A stretch of DNA of 61,656 nucleotides from JAZDGL01 sp043806975 (GTDB lineage Bacteria > Patescibacteriota > Minisyncoccia > CAYZDR01): contig JAZDGL010000069.1 of the NCBI GenBank assembly GCA_043806975.1, forward strand, positions 1 to 61,656. The letters run 5' to 3'. Below, piece after piece: positions 1 through 8,515 of this stretch (position 1 is the stretch's first letter; each line of letters opens with the position of its first letter). The notes beneath the pieces were generated by a model. That model saw nothing but the letters and a program-made list of their open reading frames with translations, searched no databases and was not told the origin of the DNA. The translations under genes were made by a program, and so were the position numbers.

Positions 1-1
1 T

Positions 2-1780
2 TTTGCGCCGCTTTCTGTTGTAATAAACGAAATAGCATGGGCGGGGACAAATGCGAATTCTGACGACGAATGGATTGAGCTTTACAATCCAACCAGCCAA
101 GATATTGATTTGAGCGGATGGATTTTGAGCGATGAAAAAAGCCAAAGCGGGGCGAATCAAGGGAAAAGCCAACTAGAATTGGAATTTTCCGAAGCCGAAT
201 TATACGGCGGGAATAAAATGATTAAAGCCGGAGGGTATTATCTGATTGAAAGGACAAGCGATAATACGATTTTAGACATAACAGCAGATTTTGTTTCATC
301 ATTTTCTGGTGGGCTGAATAATTCAGGAGAAAAACTTACTTTAACAGATCCCGCTGGGAATGTAATTGACGAAGTGGATTGCCTCACTCCTAAAAAATGG
401 TTTGCAGGAGAAAATAAAAATAAAAATGGCGATAACGGAGAAAGCCAAAAAATTTCTATGGAGAGAAAAAGCCCAGCGCATTCTGGCAGTGAATCTGATA
501 ATTGGGGGACGAATCAGCCAAGCGGCAGAATTGGCAAGGATTCTAGTGGAAAAAGCATTTTGGGAACTCCAAAAATGAAAAACAGCGTCTCTATCTCGGC
601 GGATGAATTTCAGCTTTTTACCATTTCGGGATATACTTTCAATAGATATATTTGGGGGAGATTGGAATCAGTCGTTCATAACGGAAAAATTTATACTGCG
701 TGGATTGAGGTTGAACAAAAATATCCAAACCAATTTTTTTATCTTAGTTTGGGATCCTGTAATTTGGACGGCAGCGGTTTTAAGCGGGTAATTCTTCCCA
801 CCGCTAATTTACTGAGCAAGGCGAATATTGAATTTTTAATTTATGGAAATTCCGCTTTTTTCAGCTGGGTAGAATGGGCTGGAATTGATTATCCATTCGG
901 ATATAAACAATTTTTTGCGAAGGCGGATCTTTCTATTTTAGACGAGGGGAATTCCGAAAATGAAGCGCTGTATCAAGAAATTCAAGTAGTTGACCCGCAA
1001 AATCCTGAAATGGAAATTTTTGGCAACAGCGTTTTGAATTTAGATATTTATAATAGTAAAATAATTCTTTCAGGCATTAAGGATGACGGTAAAATTTTTA
1101 GAGCCGAAGCGGATCCCGCAACACTTTCTTTACAAAATTTCACAGAGTTTGAAGCGCGGTTAACGAGCGCGTTTGTGGATTCTGCAATTATCGGCGACAA
1201 GCAGTATTTTTCTTGGGGCAGGAATACTGCCGACAATCAGCATTGGAGAAGCCTTCGCTGGGGAATTTTGGATTTAACCGCGCAATCTTGGCAGGATCCC
1301 GGAGCTTGGCAGGATTTTGTTTTAGAAGATGAAGTAATCGGGGATTCTAAAATAGCTGTGGTAGAAAATTCTCCGTATATATTTTGGGGCAATGAAAAAA
1401 ATAGTATGGGTGTTTCTATTGAGATGAATCGTGATATAAAATTTATGCCGATCGGAGCGAATCAAAATCCGCGGCTTTTAATCAGCGATTTTGAAGGAAA
1501 ACAGATAGTGGATGTCCATTCTTTCAATGGAGATGCTTATGTTTTGGTTCAGGAGGTTGATGTTGTGGAAACCGTGCATGAAAGCCATCTTAGATATGTA
1601 AAGCTGGTTTTGATGAAACTTGGCAGCAGCAATCGTCTTGATGAAAAGTTTACATATTTTGCGGACGGCACAGTTTATGGCTCTGCTATGGTCATTTCTC
1701 CCGCTGGACAGCCGATTTTTTTGTGGATTGAAGGTTATGGTTCGGGGAAAGACTTGCATTTTATGCGAATTAGTGATTAA
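2..1780 (+). CDS. Lamin-tail-domain surface protein, 5'-partial
   Basis: The frame is open from base 2 with no start in the window, so the N-terminus is missing. The first residues (VVINEIAWAGT, then DDEWIELYNP and LSGWILSD) are the signature of the lamin-tail domain (LTD), which runs to about residue 155 and ends with a GTPK-type motif. The remaining 430 residues hold at least six repeats of the pattern YxxW/FxWxE (for example IYTAWIEVE, AFFSWVEWAG, QYFSWGRN, YIFWGNE, IFLWIEG), which suggests a beta-propeller. LTD proteins in Patescibacteria are usually exported or surface attached. Here that is inferred, because the signal peptide would lie upstream of the window. The exact function is unknown. 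Confidence 0.85.
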   Translation, partial: FAPLSVVINEIAWAGTNANSDDEWIELYNPTSQDIDLSGWILSDEKSQSGANQGKSQLELEFSEAELYGGNKMIKAGGYYLIERTSDNTILDITADFVSSFSGGLNNSGEKLTLTDPAGNVIDEVDCLTPKKWFAGENKNKNGDNGESQKISMERKSPAHSGSESDNWGTNQPSGRIGKDSSGKSILGTPKMKNSVSISADEFQLFTISGYTFNRYIWGRLESVVHNGKIYTAWIEVEQKYPNQFFYLSLGSCNLDGSGFKRVILPTANLLSKANIEFLIYGNSAFFSWVEWAGIDYPFGYKQFFAKADLSILDEGNSENEALYQEIQVVDPQNPEMEIFGNSVLNLDIYNSKIILSGIKDDGKIFRAEADPATLSLQNFTEFEARLTSAFVDSAIIGDKQYFSWGRNTADNQHWRSLRWGILDLTAQSWQDPGAWQDFVLEDEVIGDSKIAVVENSPYIFWGNEKNSMGVSIEMNRDIKFMPIGANQNPRLLISDFEGKQIVDVHSFNGDAYVLVQEVDVVETVHESHLRYVKLVLMKLGSSNRLDEKFTYFADGTVYGSAMVISPAGQPIFLWIEGYGSGKDLHFMRISD

Positions 1781-1792
1781 AATAGAAGGAAG

Positions 1793-1815
1793 ATAGCCTT
1801 TGTAAAACAAATTCT
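1793..1815. repeat. Family A repeat, left-end remnant
   Basis: The sequence TAGCCTTTGTAAAACAAATTC resembles the left terminal sequence of the family A elements (TAGCTCCCGCAAAACAAATTCC). No matching right end follows before the tRNA gene. It is probably a degraded end. Confidence 0.4.
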
Positions 1816-1863
1816 GAACTCTTTTTTAGAAGCGCGCATTTGCATCTGTCCGCTATAGCCTTT

Positions 1864-1934
1864 GGGCCTATGGTTCAGTGGTAAGACGCCACATTCGCAT
1901 TGTGGAGACGGGAGTTCGATTCTCCCTAGGTCCA
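1864..1934 (+). tRNA. tRNA-Ala (anticodon CGC)
   Basis: The cloverleaf can be drawn by hand. The acceptor stem GGGCCTA pairs with TAGGTCC and contains the G3:U70 wobble pair that identifies alanine tRNAs. The anticodon arm is CCACA-TTCGCAT-TGTGG, giving anticodon CGC for codon GCG. The T arm is GGGAG-TTCGATT-CTCCC and the discriminator is A. CCA is not encoded. The gene stands alone between the surface protein and the first R-M system. Confidence 0.93.
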
Positions 1935-1975
1935 CAGGCAATAGCAGACGGAGTTGTTGATAGCGGTTTTTTAAT

Positions 1976-2066
1976 TATAGCTCCCGCAAAACAAATTCCA
2001 ATATTTTCTCCCCGCGAAAAGGGAGATTGAGAGGGATTCTAAAATAAATTTGTTTTGCGACAGCTA
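1976..2066. repeat. Family A palindromic element, copy 1
   Basis: The terminal inverted repeat TAGCTCCCGCAAAACAAATT (1977-1996) matches the complement of 2046-2066, with one hairpin module between (TCTCC...GGGAGATTGAGAGGGATT). Related full copies are at 6891, 14546, 21750, 27486 and 55807. It lies just upstream of the R-M genes. With no coding capacity and 90-210 bp length it is MITE-like; no transposase is seen in the window. Confidence 0.85.
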
Positions 2067-2091
2067 AGGAGACTGCTGAATTACAAATATA

Positions 2092-2898
2092 ATGGAAAAT
2101 AAAAATATGGCGAAACAAATAATAATTACAGCAGAATATTTTCGTCAATATCGTCAAAAGCTGGGATTTCCAAGCCAAGCAGATGTAAAAATTTTTTTTG
2201 GCGCGAAAGATATTGCGCCAACGGTTGACTTAAATTATATTTATTTGCTAAACGGGAGGCTTTACGATGTAATTGATAAAGTAAATTCTGTTGTTGCTGA
2301 TGAAATAAAAATTGATGATGCAGTTGCATTCAAAAAAGAGTGCGTGGATCGAACTCTTGAGATTATGAGAGCTAATGATATTTTGCCGATGCTTAATAAC
2401 CAAGGGCGAAGACCAGAGCAAGTTTATTATTCTTGGATGAGAGGCTATGTTTTATCATGTTATTTTTTAAAAGCGCTTGGTTTGATATTTGAAGTGGATA
2501 TTTCAAATATAGATTTAATAGGAGATGATGGCTTAAAGAATATTGAGACATTTAAAAGAACGCCAAAGGCAGATTTGGAGATTAAATTAAATGGAAAAGA
2601 AAAAATTAGGGTAGAAATACAGTCGGGCTTTACTGGGATAAATGATATTAAACAACATAAAGTTTTAGAAGCGAAAAGAGTTTTTCGTGATTTAGGTTTT
2701 CATACATTGGCAATTCACTTTGATTTATACAATGGTCAAGCTGCTTTTATAAAATTAGATGAGATAGAGGATGATAGTGTGAATTGGATCACAAGACAAC
2801 AAATGGAGGGACAAACAGTTTTTAATATTGATCAAAATTATTTCATTTGGAAGATTACAGAAAGTCCAATAAGATTTAAGGAAATAAATTTTGGTTAG
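2092..2898 (+). CDS. Putative type II restriction endonuclease
   Basis: It is 268 aa and lies 12 nt upstream of a C5-cytosine methyltransferase, the usual arrangement of a type II R-M pair. I do not recognise the subfamily. A candidate PD-(D/E)xK core is visible: TPKAD with D161, then VEIQ with E175 and Q177, where Gln replaces the usual Lys. A helical N-terminal region precedes it. The start is uncertain: ATG 2092 is used here, but a TATAAT at 2088-2093 overlaps it, and ATG 2107 (MAKQII...) could be the true, near-leaderless start. The gene is AT-rich and follows a family A repeat, consistent with horizontal acquisition. The nuclease call rests mostly on context. Confidence 0.68.
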   Translation: MENKNMAKQIIITAEYFRQYRQKLGFPSQADVKIFFGAKDIAPTVDLNYIYLLNGRLYDVIDKVNSVVADEIKIDDAVAFKKECVDRTLEIMRANDILPMLNNQGRRPEQVYYSWMRGYVLSCYFLKALGLIFEVDISNIDLIGDDGLKNIETFKRTPKADLEIKLNGKEKIRVEIQSGFTGINDIKQHKVLEAKRVFRDLGFHTLAIHFDLYNGQAAFIKLDEIEDDSVNWITRQQMEGQTVFNIDQNYFIWKITESPIRFKEINFG

Positions 2899-2910
2899 AA
2901 CTGTTTTTTT

Positions 2911-4038
2911 ATGAATAAAAATAAAAAATTAAAAGTAATAGATTTATTTTCTGGCGTTGGCGGATTAAGTTATGGTTTTGCTTGCGATGATAATTTTGAA
3001 ATAGTAGCGGCGAATGAAATTTTAATGAATATGGCAAAAGCATATTCATTAAATCATCCAACGGTAAAAGTATATGCGGAAGATATAAAAAATTTTAATG
3101 CTGGAAAAGTTGAAAAAGATTTAAATATCAAATCAAGCGAGATTGATATTGTCGTTGGTGGACCGCCTTGCCAGGCATATTCAACTGTTGGGAAAAGGCT
3201 AAACAATGATCCGCGAGGAAAATTATTCCAAGAGTATTATAGAGTATTAAAAGAGTTTAACCCTAGATTATTTCTTTTTGAGAATGTAAAAGGTCTTTTG
3301 TCAATGCAAAACGGTGAATTATTGAAAACTATTATTTCTCTTTTTGAATCGCTTGGATATAAAGTGTGGCACAAGCTTTTGAATGCCGCTGATTATGGCG
3401 CGCCGCAAATGAGAGAAAGAGTTGTAATTATTGGTTCAAAACTAAAAACTGATTTTAAATATCCAGAACCAACGCATTATAATCCTGCGGATGCAGCAGG
3501 GTTGTTCGCTACGAAACTCAAGCCTTATTTAACGCTTGAAGAGGCAATAAGCGATTTGCCATTTATCAAATCAAATGAGGAAAGTTTTGAATATTCTTCC
3601 GAGCCTCAGAATGATTTTCAAAATTTTATGCGTAAAAATGCGCCAGCAAAATTGATGGATCATAACTCCCCAAAGAATAATGGAAATTTGGTAAGAATAA
3701 TGGAATTATTGCCAGATGGCGGGACGCCCGAGGATTTGCCTGAATATTTGCGTCCTATGTCGGGTTTTAAAAATACTTATTGCCGTTTGTGGTGGAAAAG
3801 ACCGGCGATGACGATTACAAGAAATTTAGGCACGCCTTCATCATCCCGTTGTATCCATCCAAAAGCGCCAAGACCGCTTACAACAAGAGAAGGCGCAAGA
3901 ATCCAATGTTTCCCTGATGATTATAAATTTTTTGGTTCTAGGGGGGATAGAAATTTACAAGTGGGGAATGCTGTGCCGACATTTTTGTCAAATGCAATTG
4001 CAAAAGCAATTTTAAAAAATTTTAGAGAAAATAGCTAA
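2911..4038 (+). CDS. DNA (cytosine-5-)-methyltransferase
   Basis: The protein is 375 aa with all key C5-MTase motifs in order. Motif I is DLFSGVGG near residue 10, motif IV is GGPPCQAYS with catalytic Cys87, motif VI is ENV near residue 130, motif VIII is QMRERV near 167, and motif X is GNAVP near the C-terminus. The variable target-recognition region lies at about 200-310. It transfers a methyl group from SAM to C5 of cytosine at the site cut by the neighbouring endonuclease and so protects the host DNA. The short gap to the upstream gene implies one operon. Recognition sequence cannot be read from the sequence. Confidence 0.95.
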   Translation: MNKNKKLKVIDLFSGVGGLSYGFACDDNFEIVAANEILMNMAKAYSLNHPTVKVYAEDIKNFNAGKVEKDLNIKSSEIDIVVGGPPCQAYSTVGKRLNNDPRGKLFQEYYRVLKEFNPRLFLFENVKGLLSMQNGELLKTIISLFESLGYKVWHKLLNAADYGAPQMRERVVIIGSKLKTDFKYPEPTHYNPADAAGLFATKLKPYLTLEEAISDLPFIKSNEESFEYSSEPQNDFQNFMRKNAPAKLMDHNSPKNNGNLVRIMELLPDGGTPEDLPEYLRPMSGFKNTYCRLWWKRPAMTITRNLGTPSSSRCIHPKAPRPLTTREGARIQCFPDDYKFFGSRGDRNLQVGNAVPTFLSNAIAKAILKNFRENS

Positions 4039-4140
4039 TAGTTTAGCTTTTCAAACTTTTATCCACAACCTCATTAGCAAAAATTAAAAGTATCTAGTAT
4101 AATTAAAAAGCAGAGTATGGCGGATTATTTTTTGAAGTGA

Positions 4141-4190
4141 TAAAAAACGGAATTTGCTTTGCGACAGTTATATTTTGCAAGAAGCTATAA
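4141..4190. repeat. Family A right-end remnants downstream of R-M system 1
   Basis: Bases 4141-4172 (AATTTGCTTTGCGACAGTTATA) resemble the right end of family A, including the GCGACAGCTA variant seen in the copy just upstream of the R-M genes. A second shorter end-like string (TTTTGCAAGAAGCTATA) follows at 4173-4190. A single DnaA-box match, TTATCCACA, is at 4059-4067; alone it means little. Confidence 0.45.
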
Positions 4191-4224
4191 TTGAGCGTTA
4201 AAATTCAAAAAAGGAGGTGAAAGA

Positions 4225-4734
4225 ATGATTTCAATTAAATTTAATCCAGATTCGGAAAAGCAGGAAATCGTTAAATCAGTCAAAGAATATCAAGAAATTT
4301 GGGATAAGGAAGGGGATAAAATTGTGCAAGCCATTGAAAAAGTCAGCGGTTTTAGTTTTGCCGAAGCGGAAATTGAGGCAGTGGTTTATGAAGGCGCTGG
4401 GCATTCTAACCCTTTCCAACTTAATGCAACCTATTCCAAAGAGGTTAAAAAGGGCAAACTTATGCACGAGCTTTGTCATCGGCTTGTTTCGGATAATAAT
4501 ATTATAGTAAAGATAAACAATTCAAAAGATAAAACATTGGAGATTCACAAGCTTTTGTATCTAATTCTTTACGATGTATGGAGCGAAGCGGGGGATGAGG
4601 AATTTGCCCGCGCGATGGTGGAGATTGAATCTAGGCGAAGCAGCGTTTATGAAAATGCGTGGGTTTGGGCGCTGAATTTAAGCAAAGAAGAAAGGGCAAA
4701 AAAATTCCGTGATGCCGCTCCTAAAAAACTTTAA
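4225..4734 (+). CDS. Small HELCH-motif protein, possible zincin-type metallopeptidase
   Basis: It is 169 aa and preceded by a very strong Shine-Dalgarno sequence (AAGGAGGTGA, 4210-4219), which fixes the start. The motif HELCH in KLMHELCHRLV near residues 77-81 fits the zinc-binding HExxH signature of metallopeptidases. A more distant third ligand is not obvious. There is no signal peptide or membrane segment, so it is probably cytoplasmic. It stands between the R-M system and xseA and may be part of the acquired segment. Catalytic activity is inferred from one motif only. Confidence 0.6.
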   Translation: MISIKFNPDSEKQEIVKSVKEYQEIWDKEGDKIVQAIEKVSGFSFAEAEIEAVVYEGAGHSNPFQLNATYSKEVKKGKLMHELCHRLVSDNNIIVKINNSKDKTLEIHKLLYLILYDVWSEAGDEEFARAMVEIESRRSSVYENAWVWALNLSKEERAKKFRDAAPKKL

Positions 4735-4820
4735 AGGGGAAAATAAAAATCGGTCAGGTTGTGTTATTAAAGCCATTTCTCCCTGCGTAGTTATAACTTT
4801 GAAAATGATTTTGGAAACTT

Positions 4821-5948
4821 ATGGATCAGGAAATTCAGCCTAAAATTTACAGTGTTGGAGAATTTTTAGACGAAATAAATGTTAAAATTTGCGATAAGGC
4901 GCTTGTTTGCGGAGAAATTTCTAAAATTTCAAATAGTCCGATTGCTTGCTATTTTTCTTTAAAGGATCCAAAAAATGGCGATGTTTTAGATTGTTTGATT
5001 TGGCAAAATGTTTGCAAAAAATTCGGCATAAGTTTAAAAGAAGGGCTTGCGGTTAAGGTTTTAGGATCCCCTGGTATTTATAAGCCGCAGTGCAGGTTTA
5101 ATTTCAAAGTAGATATTTTGGAAATGACGGGAGAGGGAATTTTACAGAAGCAGTATGAGGATTTGAAGAAAAAATTGGAGAAAGAAGGGATTTTTGCGGA
5201 GGACAGAAAAAAAGCGATTATTAAATTTCCGAAGAAAATTGGGCTTATAACTTCTAAATTTGGAGATGCAATTCACGATTTTAATGTTAATTTGGTGAAA
5301 GCAGGGTTAGAAATTGTCTTCAAAGATTCTCGTGTTGAGGGGTTAAAAGCGGTTTTAGAAGTATCTGATGCAATTAGATACTTTAATAATTGCGGGAAAA
5401 ATGAGGCGGGGAAAATAGATGCAATTGCGATTGTAAGAGGCGGAGGAAGCTGGGAAAGTTTGCAGGCGTTTAACAATGAAGCTGTTTGTCGGGCGGTTGC
5501 GGAAAGTCAGATACCTGTTCTTTGCGGAATTGGACACGAAAAAGATGTTCCGCTAGTATGTCTTGTCGCAGATAAATCTGTTTCAACTCCGACTGCGGCG
5601 GCAAAATTTTTAAGCGCAGGGTGGGAATCTGCTAGAAAAGAAACAGAAAATTTTAGAGAAAAAATAATTTCTCGCTTTGAAAGAGATCTAAAAAATAAAA
5701 GATATTCGGCAGATGCTTTTAGAGAAAAAATAATCGGAAGATTTCAAAGCATAATGCAGGACGCGAGGCATAAAGTAAAAATTTTGAGTCAGCGGTTAGC
5801 AGACATAAATCCGCAAAGGCAGCTAGAAAAAGGGTATAGCTTGATTTTTAAAGAAGGAAAGCTGGTAAAATCAGTTAAAAAGTTAAAAAGGGGTGATGAA
5901 GTGGATTTCCAATTAAAAGACGGAAAAGCGCAGGCAGAAATTTTATGA
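4821..5948 (+). CDS. xseA: Exodeoxyribonuclease VII large subunit
   Basis: It is 375 aa, slightly shorter than common homologues (400-450). The N-terminal third is the OB-fold nucleic-acid-binding domain. The conserved catalytic block follows: IVRGGGSWESLQAFN, then GIGHEKDVPL and VADKSVSTPTAAA around residues 195-270. The C-terminal part is helical and contains a repeated FREKIISRF / FREKIIGRF segment. With XseB it forms exonuclease VII, which degrades single-stranded DNA to oligonucleotides from both ends. The stop overlaps the xseB start (ATGA), so translation is likely coupled. Confidence 0.95.
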   Translation: MDQEIQPKIYSVGEFLDEINVKICDKALVCGEISKISNSPIACYFSLKDPKNGDVLDCLIWQNVCKKFGISLKEGLAVKVLGSPGIYKPQCRFNFKVDILEMTGEGILQKQYEDLKKKLEKEGIFAEDRKKAIIKFPKKIGLITSKFGDAIHDFNVNLVKAGLEIVFKDSRVEGLKAVLEVSDAIRYFNNCGKNEAGKIDAIAIVRGGGSWESLQAFNNEAVCRAVAESQIPVLCGIGHEKDVPLVCLVADKSVSTPTAAAKFLSAGWESARKETENFREKIISRFERDLKNKRYSADAFREKIIGRFQSIMQDARHKVKILSQRLADINPQRQLEKGYSLIFKEGKLVKSVKKLKRGDEVDFQLKDGKAQAEIL

Positions 5949-6145
5949 AAAAAGAAAAAACATTAGGTCAAATTTTAAAAGAATTAGAAGAAATTGTAAG
6001 CTGGTTTGATACTCAGTCTGATATTGATTTGGAAGAAGGCTTGAAAAAAGTTAAAGCAGGGAATGAATTGGTTAAAATAAGCCAAGAAAAATTAAAAGAA
6101 GCAGAAAACGAGTTCAAGGAAATTAGCGGAAAAAGCGAGAAATAA
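5945..6145 (+). CDS. xseB: Exodeoxyribonuclease VII small subunit
   Basis: It is 66 aa, the normal size for the family. It begins inside the xseA stop (ATGA overlap). The helical-hairpin pattern LGQILKELEEIVSWF ... DLEEGLKKVKAGNELV matches XseB, which binds the large subunit in multiple copies. The charged C-terminal tail is variable in the family. Identification is supported by the xseA neighbour. Confidence 0.92.
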   Translation: MKKEKTLGQILKELEEIVSWFDTQSDIDLEEGLKKVKAGNELVKISQEKLKEAENEFKEISGKSEK

Positions 6146-6162
6146 AAAATTAAAAATTTCTT

Positions 6163-6885
6163 ATGTATTCTTTGAAATTAGACAATTTTGAGGGACCGTT
6201 CAGCGTTCTTTTAAAGATGCTGGAAGAAAAAAAGCTGAACATAAAAGATATTTCTTTGGTGGCGATAACGGGGCAGTTTGTTCAGTTTGTGGAGGAAAAA
6301 GCGAATATCAGTCCGCTTGATTTGGCTAATTTTTTAATGATAGCTACGCATTTATTGCTTTTAAAATCAAAGGCGATTTTGCCTTCGCTGGAATTTTCCG
6401 AAGAAGAAGCGGAGGACATTGAGTCTCTTAAAGAAAAGCTGGAAAGATATAAAAAACTGGAAGAGCTAATTTCAAGAATAAGGCAATTTTTGAAAAGTCA
6501 AAAACAGATGTTTCCTTCTTGCAGGCATTCTGGCAGAGCAAAGGTGGGATTTTATCCGCCGGAAAATTTATCCGCGAAGGATTTGCTGGAAATTTACAAA
6601 GACACAATAAATTCTTACAATAAATTCGCGCAAAAAGAGGTTCTTCCGAAAGAAAGCATTCAAGAAATAGTTTCGTTGGAAGAAAAAATTCAGGATCTAA
6701 AAAATTTTATTATAAAAAACCGAAAAGAAAAATTTAGTTATTTCATAAAAGATAAAAAACCGATTGAAATTGTTGTTTCTTTTTTGGCGCTATTGGAGCT
6801 GGCAAAACAAGAATCAATATATATTTATCAGGAAACAAATTTTGCAGAAATTGAAATAAAAAGAGTAGGGGGAGAGGGTTTTTAA
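6163..6885 (+). CDS. scpA: Segregation and condensation protein A (kleisin)
   Basis: It is 240 aa. The N-terminal block, LDNFEGPFSVLLKMLEEKKL followed by DISLVAITGQF and DLANFLMIATHLLLLKSK, is the ScpA signature that binds the SMC head. The C-terminal winged-helix segment (VSFLALLELAKQES) closes the kleisin. With ScpB and SMC it forms the chromosome condensation complex; smc is not in this window. A family A repeat separates it from scpB, so the operon has been split by an insertion. Confidence 0.93.
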   Translation: MYSLKLDNFEGPFSVLLKMLEEKKLNIKDISLVAITGQFVQFVEEKANISPLDLANFLMIATHLLLLKSKAILPSLEFSEEEAEDIESLKEKLERYKKLEELISRIRQFLKSQKQMFPSCRHSGRAKVGFYPPENLSAKDLLEIYKDTINSYNKFAQKEVLPKESIQEIVSLEEKIQDLKNFIIKNRKEKFSYFIKDKKPIEIVVSFLALLELAKQESIYIYQETNFAEIEIKRVGGEGF

Positions 6886-6890
6886 AAATA

Positions 6891-7008
6891 TAGCTATCGC
6901 AAAACAGATTCCGATATTTTCTCCCTTTGAAAAGGGAGATTGCCGTCCAAGACGGTCTGCCTTGGGCAGGAGAGGGATTTTAGAATAAATTTATTTTGCG
7001 GGAGACAT
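6891..7008. repeat. Family A palindromic element, copy 2 (between scpA and scpB)
   Basis: The left end TAGCTATCGCAAAACAGATT and the right end AAATTTATTTTGCGGGAGACATA are imperfectly complementary. The centre holds the hairpin CTCCCTTTGAAAAGGGAG plus an extra hairpin module (CCGTCCAAGACGG / TGCCTTGGGCAGG) shared with copies 3 and 4. It ends four bases before the scpB start codon, so it forms the whole scpA-scpB spacer and the 5' region of scpB. Confidence 0.85.
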
Positions 7009-7012
7009 AATT

Positions 7013-7507
7013 ATGTATTCTCAAATTGAAACAATTTTGTTTATAGCAGGGAAACCCGTGGCGATTAAAAAGATTGCTGGAATTTTAGTTTGCGAAGAGG
7101 AAAAGGCGCGGGAGGAAATTAAAAATTTGCAGCAGGAGTATAAAAAGCAGAATAAAGGGTTCAGAATTCTTTTTGACAATTGCGAGGCGGAGCTCGTGAG
7201 CAGTCCGGAAAACGAAGAAATTGCTTCCAAATTTTTTAAAAGTGAAATTCAAGAAGATTTATCTAGGGCGGCGCTGGAAACTTTGGCGGTAGTTGCTTAT
7301 AAATGTCCGATTAGCAGGCTGGAAATTGAGGAAATAAGAGGGGTAAATTGTCAATATACTTTAAGGAGCTTATTAATGAGAGGGCTTATCAATAAATTTG
7401 TAAAAACTGGCATAACTTATTATCAAATAACTTTGGAGCTATGCAAGAAGTTTGGGATTGAAAAAGCAGAAGATTTAATAGAAAATGTAAAATGGAGTAT
7501 TTCTTAG
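7013..7507 (+). CDS. scpB: Segregation and condensation protein B
   Basis: It is 164 aa with two winged-helix domains. The start IETILFIAGKPVAIKKIA and the segment LSRAALETLAVVAYKCPISRLEIEEIRG (around residues 83-112) are the ScpB hallmarks. It dimerises and binds the kleisin ScpA in the SMC complex. There is no visible Shine-Dalgarno sequence because a family A repeat fills the upstream region. Its 3' end overlaps the next gene by 16 nt. Confidence 0.94.
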   Translation: MYSQIETILFIAGKPVAIKKIAGILVCEEEKAREEIKNLQQEYKKQNKGFRILFDNCEAELVSSPENEEIASKFFKSEIQEDLSRAALETLAVVAYKCPISRLEIEEIRGVNCQYTLRSLLMRGLINKFVKTGITYYQITLELCKKFGIEKAEDLIENVKWSIS

Positions 7508-8493
7508 CGGGGTTAATTTTAGTAGGGGGAATCCTTGGGTTTTGGTCAAGCAGATCTGGGGATAGACAAAATAGCGCAAAACAGTATGTGAGCTTGTTGG
7601 ATTTGCCCGTTGCAGAAGAAAAAATATCGCAAGCGCAGCTAGCAGAGCCTTTGGGCGGGCAGAAACAGGCCTTTATTAGCAAACTGCCGGGGTCTCCTGA
7701 TCCAATAGTCTATTCAATAAGAATTCCAGAAAAAATCGGCGGGCAAGAGGCTCCCGAAGTTTCCGCGCAATCGGTTATAATTCTAGATATGCAGTCCGAG
7801 GCGATTTTATTTGAAAAAAATTGTTATCAAAAGTTTCCGATTGCAAGTTTAAGCAAAATTTTTACAGCTTTGGTCGCGCGCGAACATTTAAGCGAAGAGC
7901 CGATAGAAATTTCTAAAAAAGCGGTTGAGACGGAAGGGAACGCGGGTGGCTTGAAAACAGGAGAAAAATTTAATATGAAAGAGCTTTCTGATTTAATGCT
8001 TATTTCTTCCAGTAATGATGCGGCGGCGCAAATAGCATTTAGCGTTTCTGGCGATTTTAATAATTTCAGTAAGCTGATGGATGAAAAGGCGGAAAACTAC
8101 GGTCTTAAAAACACACATTTTGCAGATCCATCTGGGCTAAACAAGGAAAATGTCTCAACGGCATTTGAATTTGCGCTTTTTGCCAAAAAGACCTTTGAAG
8201 AAACTCCTGTTTGGGATGTGTTAAAAAAACCATTTGCAGAAATTAAATCTGCGGACGGGGTTATCCACAGGTTGGAAAATACGAATGAGTTAATTTCATT
8301 GGAATATGTTTTGGCGGGGAAAACTGGCTATACTAGCGATGCCAAAGGCGCGCTTGCAATTATTGCGAATTCGGGTCAAAATAATAGAAACATCGTGGCA
8401 GTTATTCTAGGCTCATCTGACAGGTTTAAAGATATGGAAAAATTGCTAGAATGGGCGAGAGGAAATTTTAAGTGTGAGGAGCAGGGGTTATGA
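7492..8493 (+). CDS. D-alanyl-D-alanine carboxypeptidase (penicillin-binding protein, S11)
   Basis: It is 333 aa with one hydrophobic N-terminal segment (FLAGLILVGGILGFW), either a signal anchor or an uncleaved signal. The three active-site motifs are present: SLSK near residue 120, SSN near 174 and KTG near 279. Family S11 enzymes trim the terminal D-Ala from peptidoglycan stem peptides outside the membrane. The usual C-terminal beta domain and amphipathic anchor of PBP5 are absent, so the N-terminal segment probably tethers it. It sits with mraY and ftsW in a cell-wall cluster. The start overlaps the scpB end. Confidence 0.93.
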   Translation: MEYFLAGLILVGGILGFWSSRSGDRQNSAKQYVSLLDLPVAEEKISQAQLAEPLGGQKQAFISKLPGSPDPIVYSIRIPEKIGGQEAPEVSAQSVIILDMQSEAILFEKNCYQKFPIASLSKIFTALVAREHLSEEPIEISKKAVETEGNAGGLKTGEKFNMKELSDLMLISSSNDAAAQIAFSVSGDFNNFSKLMDEKAENYGLKNTHFADPSGLNKENVSTAFEFALFAKKTFEETPVWDVLKKPFAEIKSADGVIHRLENTNELISLEYVLAGKTGYTSDAKGALAIIANSGQNNRNIVAVILGSSDRFKDMEKLLEWARGNFKCEEQGL

Positions 8494-8515
8494 CTTTATA
8501 ACTAAACTATTATGT

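Noticed and set aside
1850..1966. CCGCTAT / ATAGCGG inverted repeat enclosing tRNA-Ala, with T6 after it
   Set aside because: Only seven base pairs across about 100 nt including a folded tRNA; likely chance, though it could be a weak terminator.
4059..4067. Replication origin suggested by TTATCCACA
   Set aside because: It is a single perfect DnaA box. There is no cluster, AT-rich unwinding element, or dnaA/dnaN gene nearby; other single boxes occur inside genes at about 8261 and 46901.
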